A DNA stretch of 64,000 nt from Batillaria attramentaria (taxonomy: Eukaryota > Mollusca > Gastropoda > Batillariidae). How positions within the stretch are numbered: the stretch's first letter is position 1; every line of letters begins with the position of its first letter. The position numbers and the translations under genes were made by a program. This document shows positions 63,765 through 64,000 of this stretch, piece after piece. The stretch lies in the NCBI GenBank assembly GCA_018292915.2, contig JACVVK020000312.1, forward strand, positions 768,351 to 832,350, given 5' to 3'. Below the pieces are notes generated by a model. It was not told where the DNA came from. It searched no databases and worked only from the letters and a program-made list of their open reading frames with translations.

Positions 63765-64000
63765 TTTTTCTTCTTTTTTATGTTCTGTGCGTGTGTTTAT
63801 TTTTTGTGTTTTGTTTGTTTTTTCTCTGTAGCACTTCCTTATTAGTTTGTTGGGTTTTTTTGTTTTGTTTTGGTTGCCATTGGCTTACTTCAGGTCATGT
63901 AATTGTTTTGTTTATGGATTTGTATGTAAGTTTGTATACATGTACACATGTATGTAATTGTATTCTCGTATGTTTTGTTTATGTATGTATAACTGTACAC
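63765..64000. repeat. Inverted-repeat arm at window edge
   Basis: Reverse complement of 61,655-61,880 and 42,725-42,950; it may continue beyond the window. Confidence 0.8.

Overview
This looks like nuclear DNA of an invertebrate animal, most probably a gastropod mollusc. The evidence is: spliced genes encoding signal peptide - immunoglobulin (Ig) - coiled coil - C1q proteins, an architecture described in gastropods as C1q-related members of the VIgL/FREP-like lectins; very abundant (AC)n, (CT)n and (ATT)n microsatellites; several tRNA-derived SINEs; RTE-like, L2/CR1-like and Penelope-like retroelements; and Helentron-like elements with ~303-bp internal tandem repeats, reminiscent of the bivalve 'pearl' elements. 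The species cannot be named from the sequence. Most long open frames in this window are translations of microsatellites and were left out.

Left third (1-21,200): a cluster of three paralogous Ig/C1q genes. Gene 1 (minus, 5' end at 1,661, 3' end beyond the left edge) has one Ig domain. Gene 2 (minus, 9,399 to 4,281) assembles from five exons into 429 residues with two Ig domains, a coiled coil lengthened by a 42-bp coding repeat, and a C1q domain. Gene 3 (plus, 13,677 to 19,991) assembles from seven exons into 457 residues with the same order of domains. Genes 2 and 3 are divergent, about 4.3 kb apart. Every predicted splice junction is phase-consistent, and the junctions between SP, Ig1, Ig2 and C1q are all phase 1. 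Between genes 1 and 2 lie the broken remains of another 5' end (promoter, signal-peptide exon and Ig1 fragment). These secreted lectin-like proteins would plausibly bind surfaces through C1q and Ig and multimerise through the coiled coil.

Middle and right (21,242-61,970): a tandem segmental duplication, copy A (21,242-43,040) and copy B (43,065-61,970). Both breakpoints fall in (AC)n tracts. The copies are very similar by eye (a few per cent divergence) but differ by discrete transposon insertions and deletions, several with readable empty sites or junction microhomology. Each copy carries the same decayed RTE-like, L2/CR1-like and Penelope-like fragments, Helentron-like arrays, SINEs, TTAA-flanked MITEs and a 64-bp palindromic satellite. 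Each copy also holds a candidate small secreted-protein gene that I could not assign to a family: a non-coding first exon, a signal-peptide exon and a terminal exon joining in phase to 76 residues with three cysteines. The predicted coding bases look identical in A and B while nearby non-coding DNA differs by several per cent.

Right flank (62,027-64,000): apparently single-copy DNA with no recognisable gene, one CTCF-like motif, a dispersed repeat, and an inverted copy of the sequence that ends copy B.
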